Shown: positions 1 through 10,286 of the stretch, in pieces
Layout: each line of letters begins with the position of its first letter
How positions within the stretch are numbered: position 1 is the first letter of the stretch
Assembly: GCF_001667075.1 (NCBI RefSeq)
Contig: NZ_LZIL01000078.1
Span: 124,001 to 188,000, forward strand
Origin: Mycobacterium sp. 852014-52450_SCH5900713
GTDB taxonomy: Bacteria; Actinomycetota; Actinomycetes; Mycobacteriales; Mycobacteriaceae
Direction: 5' to 3'
Length of the DNA stretch: 64,000 nt
The notes under the pieces: generated by a model
What the model was told of the DNA's origin: nothing
The model's input: only the letters and a program-made list of their open reading frames with translations
The model's database searches: none
Translations under genes and position numbers: made by a program

Positions 1-1410
1 TTGCAGCGTGGCGGGCGCCTCCTCGCCGACACCGCCGGACGGCTGCGGCGGCATCTCGGCGCCGATCCGTGCGGTCATGAACGCGGCCATGCCGGCGCTT
101 CCGAGCACCGCGCCGAGCTGGCGGACGGAGTTGTACACGGCGGAGCCCGCGCCGGCCAGGCGCGGCGGCAGGTTGCGCGTCGCGGTGGCGGTCAGCGGCG
201 ACCACACGAACGCCATCCCGACGCCCGACGCAAAGAACGGCAACACCAGCCGCCAGATCGGCGTCGCCGGTGACATCTCGAAGGTGAGCCAGGTCAGCGC
301 TATCGCCAGCACCGAGAAGCCGAACCCGAGGACCGGCCGTGGATGGTATTTGTCGACCATCCTGCCGACGAACGGGGCGAACACACCGTTGGCGATCGCC
401 ATCGGCGCGATCAGCAGGGCCGAGCGCGTCGGCGACAGCCCGCACACGGCCTGCGCGTAGAACGTCAGCGGCAGCATCATCGCCGTCGCGGCGAACGAGA
501 CGATGGCCACCCCGACGTTGCACAGGCCGAAGTCGCGGTCGCGGAAGATCACCAGGGGAATCAGCGGCTCGTCGGTGTTCATCGACTGCCAGAACACGAA
601 CACCGTCATGAACCCGGCTCCGGCGACCAGCATCGCCCAGATCCACGGCTGCCAGTGCGCGGCCTGGCCCTGTTGCAGCCCGAACACGATCAGGAAGATC
701 CCCACGCCGGACAGCGCGACGCCGACCACGTCGAACCGGTGCGACTGGGTGGGCAGCACCGGCACCAGCCAGTACGCCAGCGCGAGCCCGGCCACGCCGA
801 TGGGGACGTTGACGAAGAAGATCCACTGCCACCCCAGCCCGTCGACCAGCACGCCGCCGGCCAGCGGGCCCACCAGGCTGGCGACCCCGGCGGTGGCTCC
901 CCAAAGGCTCACCGCGACGCCGCGCCGCTCCGCCGGGAAGATCCGGGTGATCGTCGACAAGGTCTGCGGGGTGAGCACCCCGGCGCCGACTCCCTGCACC
1001 ACCCGGGCGGCGATCAGCATGGCGGCGCTGCCCGACAGCCCGCACCACACCGAGGCGACGGTGAACACCACCAGACCGATCAGGTACAGGTTCTTGGGGC
1101 CGAATCGGTCACCGAGCCGCCCGGCCACCAGCAACACGACCGCATAACCCAGCAGGTAGGCGCTGGTCACCCAGACCACGGTGTCGTAGCCGATGTGCAA
1201 CTTGGTCATGATCGTCGGGTTCGCGATGGCGACGATGGTCGAGTCGACCATGATCATGAAAAAGCCGATCATCATCGCCCAGAGCGCGTTCCGGGGCTTC
1301 TGGGATTGCGGGGAATTCTGGGTGAGGAAGTTCCAGCGCTTGGTGAGGTGGGCTGGGTTCGGCGCAGCGCGCCGGGTCATCCCGGACGACGGAGGCGTCG
1401 CCGCGGTCAT
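1..1410 (-). CDS. EmrB/QacA-type MFS drug exporter (DHA2), partial
   Basis: A proton-driven multidrug exporter of the DHA2 branch in the inner membrane, cut by the left edge; 470 residues are visible from the N-terminus. After a charged head of about 45 residues the first helix carries the family motif around [16 protein letters not shown]. Motif A follows (RLGDRFGPK), and then motif C-like glycine-rich helices ([14 protein letters not shown], and [16 protein letters not shown]). The ATG start has a strong GAGGTGG site 3 nt before it. Position and sequence match the Rv1250 exporter of M. tuberculosis, divergent from the next gene. Substrates cannot be read from the sequence. Confidence 0.88.
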   Translation of the reverse strand, partial: MTAATPPSSGMTRRAAPNPAHLTKRWNFLTQNSPQSQKPRNALWAMMIGFFMIMVDSTIVAIANPTIMTKLHIGYDTVVWVTSAYLLGYAVVLLVAGRLGDRFGPKNLYLIGLVVFTVASVWCGLSGSAAMLIAARVVQGVGAGVLTPQTLSTITRIFPAERRGVAVSLWGATAGVASLVGPLAGGVLVDGLGWQWIFFVNVPIGVAGLALAYWLVPVLPTQSHRFDVVGVALSGVGIFLIVFGLQQGQAAHWQPWIWAMLVAGAGFMTVFVFWQSMNTDEPLIPLVIFRDRDFGLCNVGVAIVSFAATAMMLPLTFYAQAVCGLSPTRSALLIAPMAIANGVFAPFVGRMVDKYHPRPVLGFGFSVLAIALTWLTFEMSPATPIWRLVLPFFASGVGMAFVWSPLTATATRNLPPRLAGAGSAVYNSVRQLGAVLGSAGMAAFMTARIGAEMPPQPSGGVGEEAPATLQ

Positions 1411-1587
1411 CTACCCACCTCGTTTCAGCTTCCGTGGATGGCCGGCTGCACGGGGCCGTCTCGTCGGCGGGCCCGGACCGTCACGGACATCCAGCCTGCA
1501 TTATGGCCGCTGACGCAATTGAGGGCAGCGACTGACCCGATCCGGGTACATCACGCGAAGGTTTCGTGCGTTCTGCAGCGCGCAGGT

Positions 1588-1593
1588 TAGCCT
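1588..1593 (+). promoter_or_regulatory. Candidate -10 hexamer TAGCCT for the Rv1249c-like gene
   Basis: TAGCCT fits the mycobacterial TANNNT -10 pattern and lies about 30 nt before the ATG at 1623, giving a short leader that contains an AGGAGAGG ribosome site. The same hexamer recurs before kgd (2449) and both SDR genes (6368, and just before 7260). No convincing -35 was seen. Confidence 0.35.
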
Positions 1594-1622
1594 GGTAGGA
1601 CGCCATTTGCAGGAGAGGCAAG

Positions 1623-2402
1623 ATGCGGGCCCGACGGAAGCGGTCTTCGAACCGGTTTTTTAGCATGTCGCACGCGGAGCAGGCGCCGACGCCCACCAAC
1701 GGCCGGCCCAAGACGTCCGCGCGGGCTTTGGCCCAGGTCATCGAGCGGAGCTCGCGGATCCAAGGACCGGCGGCCGAGGCCTATGTGTCCCGGCTGCGCA
1801 ACGCGCACCCGAGCAGCAGCCCGGCCGACATCCTCGCCAAGCTGCAGAAGCGCTACGTGGGCATGGTGACGGCCAGCGGCATGGCGGTGGGCGCGGCGGC
1901 GACGATCCCCGGCATCGGCACCTTGAGCGCGCTGTCTGCCGCCGCGGCGGAAACGGTGACGTTCCTGGAGGCCACCGCGTTCTTCGTGTTGGCCGTCGCG
2001 GTGGTCTACGACATCCCCGCCGATCACCGGGAACGCCGCCGCGCCCTGGTGCTGTCGGTGCTAGTCGGCGACAACAGTAAGGAAGCGGTCACCCAACTGT
2101 TCGGCCCGAGCCGCACCAACGGTGGCTGGATTTCCGAGAGCGTGGCCGCCGTGCCACTGTCGTCGATCTCAGGGCTGAACTCGCGATTATTCAAGTCGTG
2201 GGTCAAGCGGTACGCGCTGCGGCGCGGCGCCCTGGTGTTCGGCAAACTGCTCCCGGTGGGCATCGGGGTCGTCGTCGGGGCCGTGGGCAACTACTTCGCG
2301 GGCAAGAAGATCGTCCGCAATGCCGACCGGGCATTCGGCGCCGCGCCCGTGCGGTGGCCGCGCGCCCTGCACCTGGTGCCGCCGTTCCACGAAGCCGGCT
2401 AG
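1623..2402 (+). CDS. Conserved membrane-associated protein (Rv1249c-like)
   Basis: A protein of 259 residues with no assigned reaction. A basic head is followed by a glycine/alanine-rich hydrophobic stretch at about residues 80-130 (contains GAAATIPGIGTLSALSAAA) and a second one near residue 210 (PVGIGVVVGAVGNYFAGKK), an arrangement like EcsC-type membrane proteins. The ATG is chosen because AGGAGAGG lies 5 nt upstream; an internal ATG (MSHAEQAP) 14 codons later is an alternative. In M. tuberculosis the homologue likewise precedes kgd, about 190 bp away here, but that conserved neighbourhood is the only hint of a role. Confidence 0.82.
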   Translation: MRARRKRSSNRFFSMSHAEQAPTPTNGRPKTSARALAQVIERSSRIQGPAAEAYVSRLRNAHPSSSPADILAKLQKRYVGMVTASGMAVGAAATIPGIGTLSALSAAAAETVTFLEATAFFVLAVAVVYDIPADHRERRRALVLSVLVGDNSKEAVTQLFGPSRTNGGWISESVAAVPLSSISGLNSRLFKSWVKRYALRRGALVFGKLLPVGIGVVVGAVGNYFAGKKIVRNADRAFGAAPVRWPRALHLVPPFHEAG

Positions 2403-2433
2403 CGCCCCCTCCGGACCCCGTCTCCCTGGCGAA

Positions 2434-2461
2434 TTGCTGGCGAAAGGTTAGCCTTTATAGG
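2434..2461 (+). promoter_or_regulatory. Candidate kgd promoter
   Basis: TTGCTG at 2434-2439 and TATAGG at 2456-2461 are 16 bp apart, a SigA-like arrangement. An overlapping TAGCCT at 2449-2454 is an alternative -10. Either gives a leader of over 100 nt before the kgd start at 2589. Read by eye only. Confidence 0.35.
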
Positions 2462-2588
2462 GCGGGAAACGTGGAGCATCGCCACGACTGTGACATGCTG
2501 CACAATCCGGGGCCCGAGAAACGTACAGGCGCCGTGCAAGAGCTGTGTAAGCGCTTGCAGGACAGAGGAATTGAGGCGAACAGCGGTC

Positions 2589-5500
2589 GTGAGCAACATA
2601 AGTTCACCATTCGGGCAGAACGAATGGCTGGTCGAGGAGATGTACCGCAAGTTCCGCGATGACCCCTCGTCGGTGGATCCGAGCTGGCACGAGTTCCTAG
2701 TCGACTACAACCCCGAGCCGACCAACGACTCGGCTTCGAGCGCCCCGGCCGCCGGCGACGGCCGCGCCGCCGCGAGCGCCCCGCAAGCACAACCCGCGCC
2801 GGTCGCCCAGCCGTCCGCCCAGACCGCGGCGCCGGCCCAACCGGCCGCCGGCAACGGTGCCGCCAGCGTCCCCGCGGCAGCACCGGCCAAAGCCAAAGCC
2901 CCGACTCCCCCGCCCGCGGAAGGCGACGAGTTGCAGACGCTGCGCGGCGCCGCGGCCGCCGTCGTCAAGAACATGTCAGCCTCGCTGGACGTGCCGACCG
3001 CCACCAGCGTCCGGGCCGTCCCGGCCAAGCTGATGATCGACAACCGCATCGTCATCAACAACCAGCTCAAGCGCACCCGCGGCGGCAAGATCTCCTTCAC
3101 CCACCTGCTGGGCTACGCGCTGGTGCAGGCGATCAAGCAGTTCCCGAACATGAATCGGCACTACGCCGAGGTCGACGGCAAACCCACCGCGGTCACCCCG
3201 GCTCACACCAACCTGGGCCTGGCCATCGACCTGCAGGGCAAGGACGGCAAGCGTTCGCTGGTGGTGGCGGGCATCAAGGGTTGCGAGACGATGCGCTTCG
3301 CGGAATTCGTCTCCGCGTACGAGGACATCGTGCGCCGGGCCCGCGACGGCAAGCTGACCGCCGAAGACTTTGCGGGCGTCACGATTTCGCTGACCAACCC
3401 GGGCACCATCGGCACGGTGCACTCGGTGCCGCGGCTGATGGCCGGCCAGGGCGCCATCATCGGCGTCGGCGCGATGGAATACCCCGCCGAGTTCCAGGGC
3501 GCCAGCGAGGAGCGCATCGCCGAGCTGGGAATCGGCAAGCTGATCACGCTGACCTCGACGTATGACCACCGGATCATTCAGGGCGCGGAATCCGGGGACT
3601 TCCTGCGCACCATCCACGAGATGCTGCTGTCGGACGCGTTCTGGGACGACATCTTCCGCGAACTGGGCAACCCGTACCTGCCGGTGCGGTGGAGCACCGA
3701 CAACCCGGACTCGATCGTCGACAAGAACGCCCGGGTGATGGAGTTGATCGCGGCCTACCGCAACCGCGGCCACCTGATGGCCGACATCGACCCGCTGCGG
3801 CTGGACGGCAGCCGATTCCGCAGCCACCCCGACCTGGAGATCCTCAACCACGGGCTGACGCTGTGGGATCTGGACCGGGTGTTCAAGGTCAACGGCTTTG
3901 CCGGCTGCGAGTACAAGAAGCTGCGCGACGTGCTGGGCCTGCTGCGCGACGCCTACTGCCGCCACATCGGCGTGGAATACACCCACATCCTCGAGCCCTC
4001 GCAGCAAGAGTGGCTGCAGCAGCGCGTCGAGACCAAACATGTCAAACCGACGGTGGCCGAGCAGAAATTCATCTTGAGCAAGCTGAACGCCGCCGAGGCA
4101 TTCGAGACGTTCTTGCAGACGAAATACGTTGGGCAGAAACGGTTCTCGCTGGAGGGCGCCGAGAGCGTGATCCCGATGATGGACGCGGCGATCGACCAGT
4201 GCGCCGAGCACGGCCTCGACGAAGTAGTCATCGGGATGCCGCACCGCGGGCGGCTCAATGTGCTGGCCAACATCGTCGGCAAGCCGTACTCGCAGATCTT
4301 CAGCGAGTTCGAGGGCAACCTCAACCCGTCGCAGGCGCACGGCTCCGGTGACGTCAAGTACCACCTCGGCGCCACCGGCGTCTACCTGCAGATGTTCGGC
4401 GACAACGACATTCAGGTCTCCTTGACCGCCAACCCGTCGCACCTCGAGGCCGTGGACCCGGTGCTCGAGGGCCTCGTCCGGGCCAAGCAGGACCTGCTGA
4501 ACCGCGGCGCGCACGACGATGGGGACGAGAAGGCCTTCTCGGTGGTGCCGATGATGCTGCACGGTGACGCCGCCTTTGCCGGCCAGGGCATCGTCGCCGA
4601 GACGCTGAACATGGCGGACCTGCCCGGTTACCGGGTCGGCGGCACCATCCACATCATCGTCAACAACCAGATCGGCTTCACCACCGCGCCGGAGTATTCG
4701 CGGTCCAGCGAATACTGCACCGACGTCGCCAAGATGATCGGCGCGCCGATCTTCCACGTCAACGGCGACGACCCGGAAGCCTGCGTGTGGGTGGCACAGC
4801 TGGCCGTGGACTTCCGGCAGAAGTTCAAGAAGGACGTCATCATCGACATGCTGTGCTACCGCAAGCGCGGCCACAACGAAGGCGACGACCCGTCGATGAC
4901 CAACCCCGCCATGTACGACGTCGTCGACACCAAGCGTGGGGTCCGCAAGAGCTACACCGAGGCCCTGATCGGCCGCGGCGACATCTCGCTGAAGGAGGCC
5001 GAGGACGCGCTGCGCGACTACCAGGGCCAGCTGGAACGGGTGTTCAACGAGGTCCGGGACCTGGAGAAACACGGCGTCCAGCCGAGCGCATCCGTCGAGG
5101 CCGACCAGATGCTTCCTGCGGGCCTGTCGACCGCGGTGGACAAGGCGTTGCTGTCCCGCATCGGTGACGCGTTCCTCGCCCTGCCGGAGGGCTTCAGCCC
5201 GCACCCGCGGGTGCAGCCGGTGCTGGAAAAGCGCCGGGAGATGGCCTACGAAGGCAAGATCGACTGGGCCTTCGGCGAGCTGCTGGCGCTGGGTTCGCTG
5301 GTGGCCGAGGGCAAGCTGGTACGGCTTTCCGGCCAGGACACCCGGCGCGGGACCTTCTCCCAGCGGCATTCCGTGATCATCGACCGCAACACCGGCGAAG
5401 AGTTCACCCCGCTGCAACTGCTGGCCACGAACACCGACGGGACGCCCACCGGCGGCAAGTTCCTGGTGTACGACTCACCGCTGTCGGAGTACGCCGCCGT

Positions 5501-6317
5501 CGGATTCGAATACGGCTACACCGTGGGCAACCCGGACGCCCTGGTGCTGTGGGAGGCGCAGTTCGGCGACTTCGTCAACGGCGCGCAGTCGATCATCGAC
5601 GAGTTCATCAGCTCCGGCGAGGCCAAGTGGGGCCAGCTGTCCAACGTGGTGCTGCTGCTCCCGCACGGCCACGAAGGTCAGGGCCCCGACCACACCTCCG
5701 GCCGCATCGAACGCTTCCTGCAGCTGTGGGCGGAGGGTTCGATGACCATCGCGGTGCCGTCGACGCCGTCGAACTATTTCCATCTCCTGCGCCGCCACGC
5801 ACTCGACGGGGTTCAGCGGCCGCTGATCGTCTTCACGCCGAAGTCGATGCTGCGCAATAAGGCCGCCGTCAGCGACGTCAGGGACTTCACCGAGATCAAG
5901 TTCCGCTCCGTGCTCGAAGAGCCGACCTACGAGGACGGCATCGGTGACCGCACCAAGGTCACCAGGATCCTGCTGACCAGCGGCAAGATCTACTACGAGC
6001 TGGTGGCGCGCAAGGCCAAGGACAACCGGGACGACGTCGCGATCGTGCGCATCGAGCAGCTCGCCCCGCTGCCCAAGCGCCGGCTCAACGAGACGCTCGA
6101 CCGCTACCCCGGCGCCAACGAGTTCTTCTGGGTGCAAGAGGAGCCGGCCAACCAGGGTGCCTGGCCGCGGTTCGGCCTCGAGCTGCCCGAACTGCTGCCC
6201 GACAAACTGACCGGGCTCAAGCGGATCTCGCGCCGGGCCATGTCGGCCCCGTCGTCGGGCTCGTCGAAGGTGCACGCGGTCGAACAGCAGGAGATCCTCG
6301 ACACCGCGTTCCGCTAG
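2589..6317 (+). CDS. kgd: Multifunctional 2-oxoglutarate decarboxylase / dehydrogenase E1-E2 fusion
   Basis: This TCA-cycle enzyme decarboxylates 2-oxoglutarate with thiamine diphosphate and acts as the E1 part of the dehydrogenase complex with DlaT and Lpd. It has 1242 residues (about 1230 in M. tuberculosis). Residues 1-40 hold the N-terminal segment with [13 protein letters not shown] Pro/Ala linker runs to about 120. An acyltransferase-like domain follows, ending near the catalytic His327 in [10 protein letters not shown], with no lipoyl domain. The E1 part follows ([15 protein letters not shown], and GDAAFAGQG at 659). The frame is open upstream, but the GTG at 2589 is chosen because its first residues ([12 protein letters not shown]) match the known family N-terminus. 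The linker is longer and more variable than the rest. Confidence 0.97.
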   Translation: MSNISSPFGQNEWLVEEMYRKFRDDPSSVDPSWHEFLVDYNPEPTNDSASSAPAAGDGRAAASAPQAQPAPVAQPSAQTAAPAQPAAGNGAASVPAAAPAKAKAPTPPPAEGDELQTLRGAAAAVVKNMSASLDVPTATSVRAVPAKLMIDNRIVINNQLKRTRGGKISFTHLLGYALVQAIKQFPNMNRHYAEVDGKPTAVTPAHTNLGLAIDLQGKDGKRSLVVAGIKGCETMRFAEFVSAYEDIVRRARDGKLTAEDFAGVTISLTNPGTIGTVHSVPRLMAGQGAIIGVGAMEYPAEFQGASEERIAELGIGKLITLTSTYDHRIIQGAESGDFLRTIHEMLLSDAFWDDIFRELGNPYLPVRWSTDNPDSIVDKNARVMELIAAYRNRGHLMADIDPLRLDGSRFRSHPDLEILNHGLTLWDLDRVFKVNGFAGCEYKKLRDVLGLLRDAYCRHIGVEYTHILEPSQQEWLQQRVETKHVKPTVAEQKFILSKLNAAEAFETFLQTKYVGQKRFSLEGAESVIPMMDAAIDQCAEHGLDEVVIGMPHRGRLNVLANIVGKPYSQIFSEFEGNLNPSQAHGSGDVKYHLGATGVYLQMFGDNDIQVSLTANPSHLEAVDPVLEGLVRAKQDLLNRGAHDDGDEKAFSVVPMMLHGDAAFAGQGIVAETLNMADLPGYRVGGTIHIIVNNQIGFTTAPEYSRSSEYCTDVAKMIGAPIFHVNGDDPEACVWVAQLAVDFRQKFKKDVIIDMLCYRKRGHNEGDDPSMTNPAMYDVVDTKRGVRKSYTEALIGRGDISLKEAEDALRDYQGQLERVFNEVRDLEKHGVQPSASVEADQMLPAGLSTAVDKALLSRIGDAFLALPEGFSPHPRVQPVLEKRREMAYEGKIDWAFGELLALGSLVAEGKLVRLSGQDTRRGTFSQRHSVIIDRNTGEEFTPLQLLATNTDGTPTGGKFLVYDSPLSEYAAVGFEYGYTVGNPDALVLWEAQFGDFVNGAQSIIDEFISSGEAKWGQLSNVVLLLPHGHEGQGPDHTSGRIERFLQLWAEGSMTIAVPSTPSNYFHLLRRHALDGVQRPLIVFTPKSMLRNKAAVSDVRDFTEIKFRSVLEEPTYEDGIGDRTKVTRILLTSGKIYYELVARKAKDNRDDVAIVRIEQLAPLPKRRLNETLDRYPGANEFFWVQEEPANQGAWPRFGLELPELLPDKLTGLKRISRRAMSAPSSGSSKVHAVEQQEILDTAFR

Positions 6318-6339
6318 ACGGGGCGGTCCCGCAATACCC

Positions 6340-6373
6340 GCCGGTACGAGTGACCGCTGGTACCGGCTAGCCT
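6340..6373 (+). promoter_or_regulatory. Inverted repeat abutting a TAGCCT -10 upstream of SDR 1
   Basis: GCCGGTAC (6340-6347) and GTACCGGC (6360-6367) are perfect 8-bp arms with a 12-nt loop, immediately followed by TAGCCT at 6368-6373. It lies 22 nt after the kgd stop and could be a weak kgd terminator hairpin, or an operator for the SDR promoter. A partial version (GCCGGTAACGG then TAGCCT) precedes the second SDR. Confidence 0.4.
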
Positions 6374-6405
6374 CGACGCAAACGAGCCGACAAGGAAGGG
6401 TGCTC

Positions 6406-7233
6406 ATGCAGGGGTTCGCCGGCAAGGTGGCCGTGGTGACGGGCGCGGGTTCGGGCATCGGACGGGCGCTGGCCGTTGAGCTGGCCCGCTCGGGCGCCAA
6501 GGTCGCGATCAGCGACGTCGACGTCGAAGGCCTGGCCGAAACCGAGGCGCAGCTGAAGGCGATCGGTGCCGAGGTCAAGTCGGACCGGCTCGACGTGACC
6601 GAGCGCGAGGCTTTCCTGGCCTACGCCGACGCGGTCAAGGAGCACTTCGGCAAGGTCAACCAGATCTACAACAACGCCGGCATCGCCTTCACCGGTGACG
6701 TCGAAGTCAGCCAGTTCAAGGACATCGAACGGGTGATGGACGTCGACTTCTGGGGCGTGGTCAACGGCACCAAGGCATTCCTGCCGCACCTGATCGCCTC
6801 CGGCGACGGCCACGTCATCAACGTCTCCAGCGTGTTCGGGTTGTTCTCGGTGCCCGGGCAGGCGGCCTACAACTCGGCCAAGTTCGCGGTCAGGGGATTC
6901 ACCGAGGCGCTGCGACAGGAAATGGTGGCGGCCGGACACCCGGTGGCGGTGACCACGGTCCACCCCGGCGGCATCAAGACCGCGATCGCCCGCAATGCCA
7001 CCGCCGCCGAGGGGCTCGACCAGGCCCAGCTGGCCAGCCTGTTCGACAAACGGCTCGCCAAGACCAGCCCGCAACGAGCCGCCCAGATCATCCTGGAGGC
7101 CGTGCGCAAGAAGAAGGCCCGGGTCCTGGTCGGCACGGACGCCAAGGTGTTGGACGCCTTGGTGCGGCTGACCGGCCCCGGATATCAGCAGCTCTTCGGG
7201 CCCGTCATGGGCCGGCTGATGCCCAAGCAGTGA
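6406..7233 (+). CDS. Short-chain dehydrogenase/reductase, copy 1 (Rv1245c-like)
   Basis: A classical NAD(P)-dependent SDR of 275 residues; substrate unknown. It shows the Rossmann motif VVTGAGSGIGRAL, the NNAG motif (YNNAGIAF), the catalytic Ser region INVSSVFG and the YNSAK active-site Tyr/Lys. The start is the ATG at 6406, because AAGGAAGG lies 6 nt before it; the in-frame GTG at 6400 would touch that site. It is followed after about 50 bp by a close paralogue, and each gene seems to keep its own promoter. Resembles Rv1245c of M. tuberculosis, which also lies near kgd. Confidence 0.9.
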   Translation: MQGFAGKVAVVTGAGSGIGRALAVELARSGAKVAISDVDVEGLAETEAQLKAIGAEVKSDRLDVTEREAFLAYADAVKEHFGKVNQIYNNAGIAFTGDVEVSQFKDIERVMDVDFWGVVNGTKAFLPHLIASGDGHVINVSSVFGLFSVPGQAAYNSAKFAVRGFTEALRQEMVAAGHPVAVTTVHPGGIKTAIARNATAAEGLDQAQLASLFDKRLAKTSPQRAAQIILEAVRKKKARVLVGTDAKVLDALVRLTGPGYQQLFGPVMGRLMPKQ

Positions 7234-7286
7234 TGGCCGCCGGTAACGGATAGCCTGACGCAGCACGCCATCACGAGGGAGTACGC

Positions 7287-8138
7287 ATGCATGGGTTCGC
7301 CGGCAAGGTCGCTGTGGTGACCGGCGCGGGTTCGGGGATCGGCCAGGCATTGGCGCTCGAACTGGGGCGCGCGGGTGCCAGGCTCGCGATCAGCGACGTC
7401 GGCGTCGACGGTCTCGCCGAGACCGAGGCGCAGTTGAAGGCGATCGGAACGGAAGTCAAGGCGGATCGGCTCGACGTGACCGAGCGCGAGGCTTTTCTGG
7501 CCTACGCGGACGCGGTCGGCGAGCATTTCGGGCGGGTCAACCAGGTCTACAACAACGCCGGCATCACGTTCGTCGGATCCATCGAAGACAGCCGGTTCGA
7601 GGACATCGAACGGGTGATGGACGTCGACTATTGGGGCGTCGTGAACGGCACGAAGGCATTCCTCCCGCACCTGATCGCCTCCGGCGACGGCCACGTCATC
7701 AACGTCTCGAGCGCGCTCGGTCTGTTTTCGGCTCCCGGCCAGGCGGCGTACGTTTCCGCCAAGTTCGCGGTACGCGGATTCAGCGAGGCGCTGCGACAGG
7801 AGATGGTGCGGGCCGGCCATCCGGTGCGGGTCACGACGGTGCACCCGGGCGGGGTCAAGACGGGGTTCGCCCGCAACGCCATCTTCGCCGACGGGCTCGA
7901 CCAGGACGGCCTGGCCGAGAAGTTCGAGGAACAGCAGGCCAAGACCACACCACAGCGGGCGGCCCAGATCATCCTGGGCGCCGTGCAGAAGAACAAGGCC
8001 AGGGTGCTGGTCGGACCGGACGTGAAGGCGATGGACCTGGTGGTTCGGCTGACCGGTTCGAGACCTGAGCGGCTGCTGGGCGGGCCGGTCATGGCACGCG
8101 TGCAGCAGGTGGTACACCAGCTCATGCCCAAGCGCTGA
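7287..8138 (+). CDS. Short-chain dehydrogenase/reductase, copy 2
   Basis: A tandem paralogue of the preceding gene (283 residues), with nearly identical opening (GFAGKVAVVTGAGSGIG) and the same NNAG, Ser and YVSAK motifs. It differs in the C-terminal third, where an insert near residue 260 (SRPERLLGGPVM) lengthens it. The ATG has GAGGGA 6 nt upstream. It is convergent with lpqZ, with only 8 nt between the stop codons. Similarity extends into the upstream promoter (GGTAACGGATAGCCT), so the duplication seems to have included the promoter. Whether the two enzymes share a substrate is unknown. Confidence 0.9.
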   Translation: MHGFAGKVAVVTGAGSGIGQALALELGRAGARLAISDVGVDGLAETEAQLKAIGTEVKADRLDVTEREAFLAYADAVGEHFGRVNQVYNNAGITFVGSIEDSRFEDIERVMDVDYWGVVNGTKAFLPHLIASGDGHVINVSSALGLFSAPGQAAYVSAKFAVRGFSEALRQEMVRAGHPVRVTTVHPGGVKTGFARNAIFADGLDQDGLAEKFEEQQAKTTPQRAAQIILGAVQKNKARVLVGPDVKAMDLVVRLTGSRPERLLGGPVMARVQQVVHQLMPKR

Positions 8139-8146
8139 CGCCCGCC

Positions 8147-9016
8147 TTACCGCCCCAGCGGATGCTCCGCCAACCACCCGCCGGCGACCGCCTGCGGGTC
8201 GGCTCCACCGGCCACCTGGCGGCGCATGTCGACCAGGGCCGCCGTGTCCAGCACGCCGGCGACCTCGTTGATCGCCAGCAGCTGCCGATCGCTCAGCGCG
8301 TTGCGGCGATACAGCGGCACCACGTTCTCGGCCCGGATCAGAGCGGGTTTGCCGTCGACGAGCGTGACGAGGTCGGCGGGGAGGCCGGGGTCGGCGGTCG
8401 TCGTCCACCCCGCGGTCAGCTGCCCGGCCCGAACCGCGGCGAACATCGTTGCCTCATCGGGCAATTCGCGCGGAGCGGGAAGCCGGCAGGTGCCCACGCT
8501 CGACGGGGCCCGACGGCCGGTGACGGTGCCCACGACCAGGCCGGCGCAGTGCTTCGGCAGCGTGCTCAAGTCGGCGCTGACATCGCTGCCGCCCCACGCC
8601 TTGGCGGTGGCTCCCGTCACCAGCAGCACGGGTTTGTCTTCCGCGGCGGTCGTATAGTCGCCCGCGGCGACTCCCTCGGGCAGCGCGGCCACCATCGCGC
8701 GGTAGACATCCGCGTCGGAGATCGCCACCGTGCCGGGCTGCAAACTCTCCAGCTTGCGGCCGGTCAGGGCCGGGACGACAGTGAACGCGCCCGAGTCCAG
8801 GCGCGCCATCGGATCGTCGGCGGTCTCGGCGCGCGCCGCGAAACCGTAGGACCGCAGCGCGGCCACGTAGACGCCGGCCAGCAGCGCCGACTCGGGATCC
8901 GTCCCGGAGCCGACCACCAGTTCCGGACGGGCGCGGTGGTCGCCGGTGTCGGTCCCGCAACCCGCCACAACGAGTAGGGCGGCGAGCAGCGGCACCGCCA
9001 GCCAGCCGGTCCTCAC
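8147..9016 (-). CDS. lpqZ: Lipoprotein, glycine-betaine-type substrate-binding fold (LpqZ)
   Basis: A secreted lipoprotein of 289 residues. The signal peptide ends in the lipobox VAGC, giving Cys20 as the lipidated residue. The mature part begins with a binding-protein strand (ELVVGSGTDPESALLAGVY) and resembles OpuAC-type periplasmic binding proteins of quaternary amine importers. No permease or ATPase is adjacent, so it may serve a distant transporter or act as an orphan binder. Its ATG overlaps the stop of the malic enzyme gene by 4 bp (ATGA), so the two are probably translated together. Matches Rv1244 in M. tuberculosis. Confidence 0.85.
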   Translation of the reverse strand: MRTGWLAVPLLAALLVVAGCGTDTGDHRARPELVVGSGTDPESALLAGVYVAALRSYGFAARAETADDPMARLDSGAFTVVPALTGRKLESLQPGTVAISDADVYRAMVAALPEGVAAGDYTTAAEDKPVLLVTGATAKAWGGSDVSADLSTLPKHCAGLVVGTVTGRRAPSSVGTCRLPAPRELPDEATMFAAVRAGQLTAGWTTTADPGLPADLVTLVDGKPALIRAENVVPLYRRNALSDRQLLAINEVAGVLDTAALVDMRRQVAGGADPQAVAGGWLAEHPLGR

Positions 9017-10212
9017 CCCGCGATGTCTGCGGGGTCCGCGGCCAGGGCCACCGCCGTGGCGACCGCATCCCCGACGCGCAGGTCCAGCGGGCTCGGGACG
9101 ATCCGGTCGAACGCCAGGTCGTCGCTCACGACCGAGAAGATCGCCTCGGCCGCGGCGACCATCATCTTTTCCGTGATCCGGCGCGCCCCGACATCCAGCG
9201 CCCCCCGAAAAACGCCGGGGAAGGCCAGCACGTTGTTGATCTGGTTGGGGAAGTCGCTGCGGCCGGTGGCCACCACCGCGGCGTACTTGGCCGCCACCTG
9301 CGGATGGATCTCCGGATCGGGGTTGGACAGCGCGAAGACGATCGCGTCGGGCGCCATCGTGGCGATCATCTCCTCGGGCACCACACCACCCGAGACCCCG
9401 AGAAACAGATCGGCGCCGCGCAGCGCTTCCGCCATGCTTCCCGTGAGACCGTCAGGGTTCGTGCGCTGCGCCAGAACACTCTTCACGCTGTTCATGTCGC
9501 CGCGCCCGGTGTGCAGGATCCCCCGCGAATCCAGCACGGTGATGTCGGAAACACCCATCGCCAGAAGGAGATTCGTGCACGCGACACCCGCTGCCCCGGC
9601 GCCGGAAACCACTACCCGCAGCGACGTCATGTCGCGGCCGAGCAACTTGGTGGCGCCCATCAGTGCGGCCAACGCGACGATCGCCGTCCCGTGCTGGTCG
9701 TCGTGCATCACAGGGCAGTCCAGCGCTTCGATGACGCGCCGTTCGATCTCGAAACAGCGCGGAGCGGAGATGTCCTCGAGGTTGACCGCGCCGAACGTCG
9801 GGCGCAGGCGCACCAGGGTTTCGACGATCTCGTCGGGATCCTTGGTGTCCAGCACGATCGGGATCGCGTTCAGCCCGCCGTACGCCTGAAACAGGGCGCA
9901 CTTGCCCTCCATCACCGGCAGCGACGCGGCGGGGCCGATGTCGCCGAGGCCCAGCACGGCGCTGCCGTCGCTGACGACGGCGACCAGCCGGTTCGCCCAC
10001 GTGTACCGGGCGGCCTTGGCGCGATCGGCGGCTATCGCGCGACTGACCTGCGCCACACCCGGGGTGTAGGCGATCGACAATGCCCGCTGGGTGTCCAGGG
10101 GGGCCGTCAGGCCTACGGAAAGCTTGCCGCCTACGTGTGCCTCGAAGATCTCCGCGTCGGTGATCGCGCCCTGTTCGGCGCGTATCTGTATCGATTCAAT
10201 CAACTCGGACAC
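9013..10212 (-). CDS. Malic enzyme (oxaloacetate-decarboxylating malate dehydrogenase)
   Basis: Converts malate to pyruvate and CO2 with NAD(P). It has 399 residues, the short bacterial form without the C-terminal phosphotransacetylase-like domain. Visible motifs are [13 protein letters not shown], the catalytic and metal-binding region ([19 protein letters not shown], and [11 protein letters not shown]) and the nucleotide fold [16 protein letters not shown]. The GTG start lies 7 nt after TACCCT on the minus strand, which suggests a leaderless transcript. It sits just downstream of mdh on the same strand and overlaps lpqZ by 4 bp. I do not recall a malic enzyme at this place in M. tuberculosis, whose mez (Rv2332) is elsewhere. 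Confidence 0.9.
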   Translation of the reverse strand: MSELIESIQIRAEQGAITDAEIFEAHVGGKLSVGLTAPLDTQRALSIAYTPGVAQVSRAIAADRAKAARYTWANRLVAVVSDGSAVLGLGDIGPAASLPVMEGKCALFQAYGGLNAIPIVLDTKDPDEIVETLVRLRPTFGAVNLEDISAPRCFEIERRVIEALDCPVMHDDQHGTAIVALAALMGATKLLGRDMTSLRVVVSGAGAAGVACTNLLLAMGVSDITVLDSRGILHTGRGDMNSVKSVLAQRTNPDGLTGSMAEALRGADLFLGVSGGVVPEEMIATMAPDAIVFALSNPDPEIHPQVAAKYAAVVATGRSDFPNQINNVLAFPGVFRGALDVGARRITEKMMVAAAEAIFSVVSDDLAFDRIVPSPLDLRVGDAVATAVALAADPADIAG

Positions 10213-10286
10213 GCGCCCCAGGGTACTGACTACCGATTAGTAGGCCTAATCTGCGCGGGGTGACGTTTCGCGACGGCCGGGTGGCG

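Noticed and set aside
2976-5417. An 813-codon open frame on the minus strand
   Set aside because: It is antisense to kgd and arises from high GC content; kgd has clear family motifs.
6340-6367. Classical rho-independent terminator after kgd
   Set aside because: A hairpin exists but no T-run follows, and a -10 hexamer directly abuts it, so it is listed as regulatory instead.
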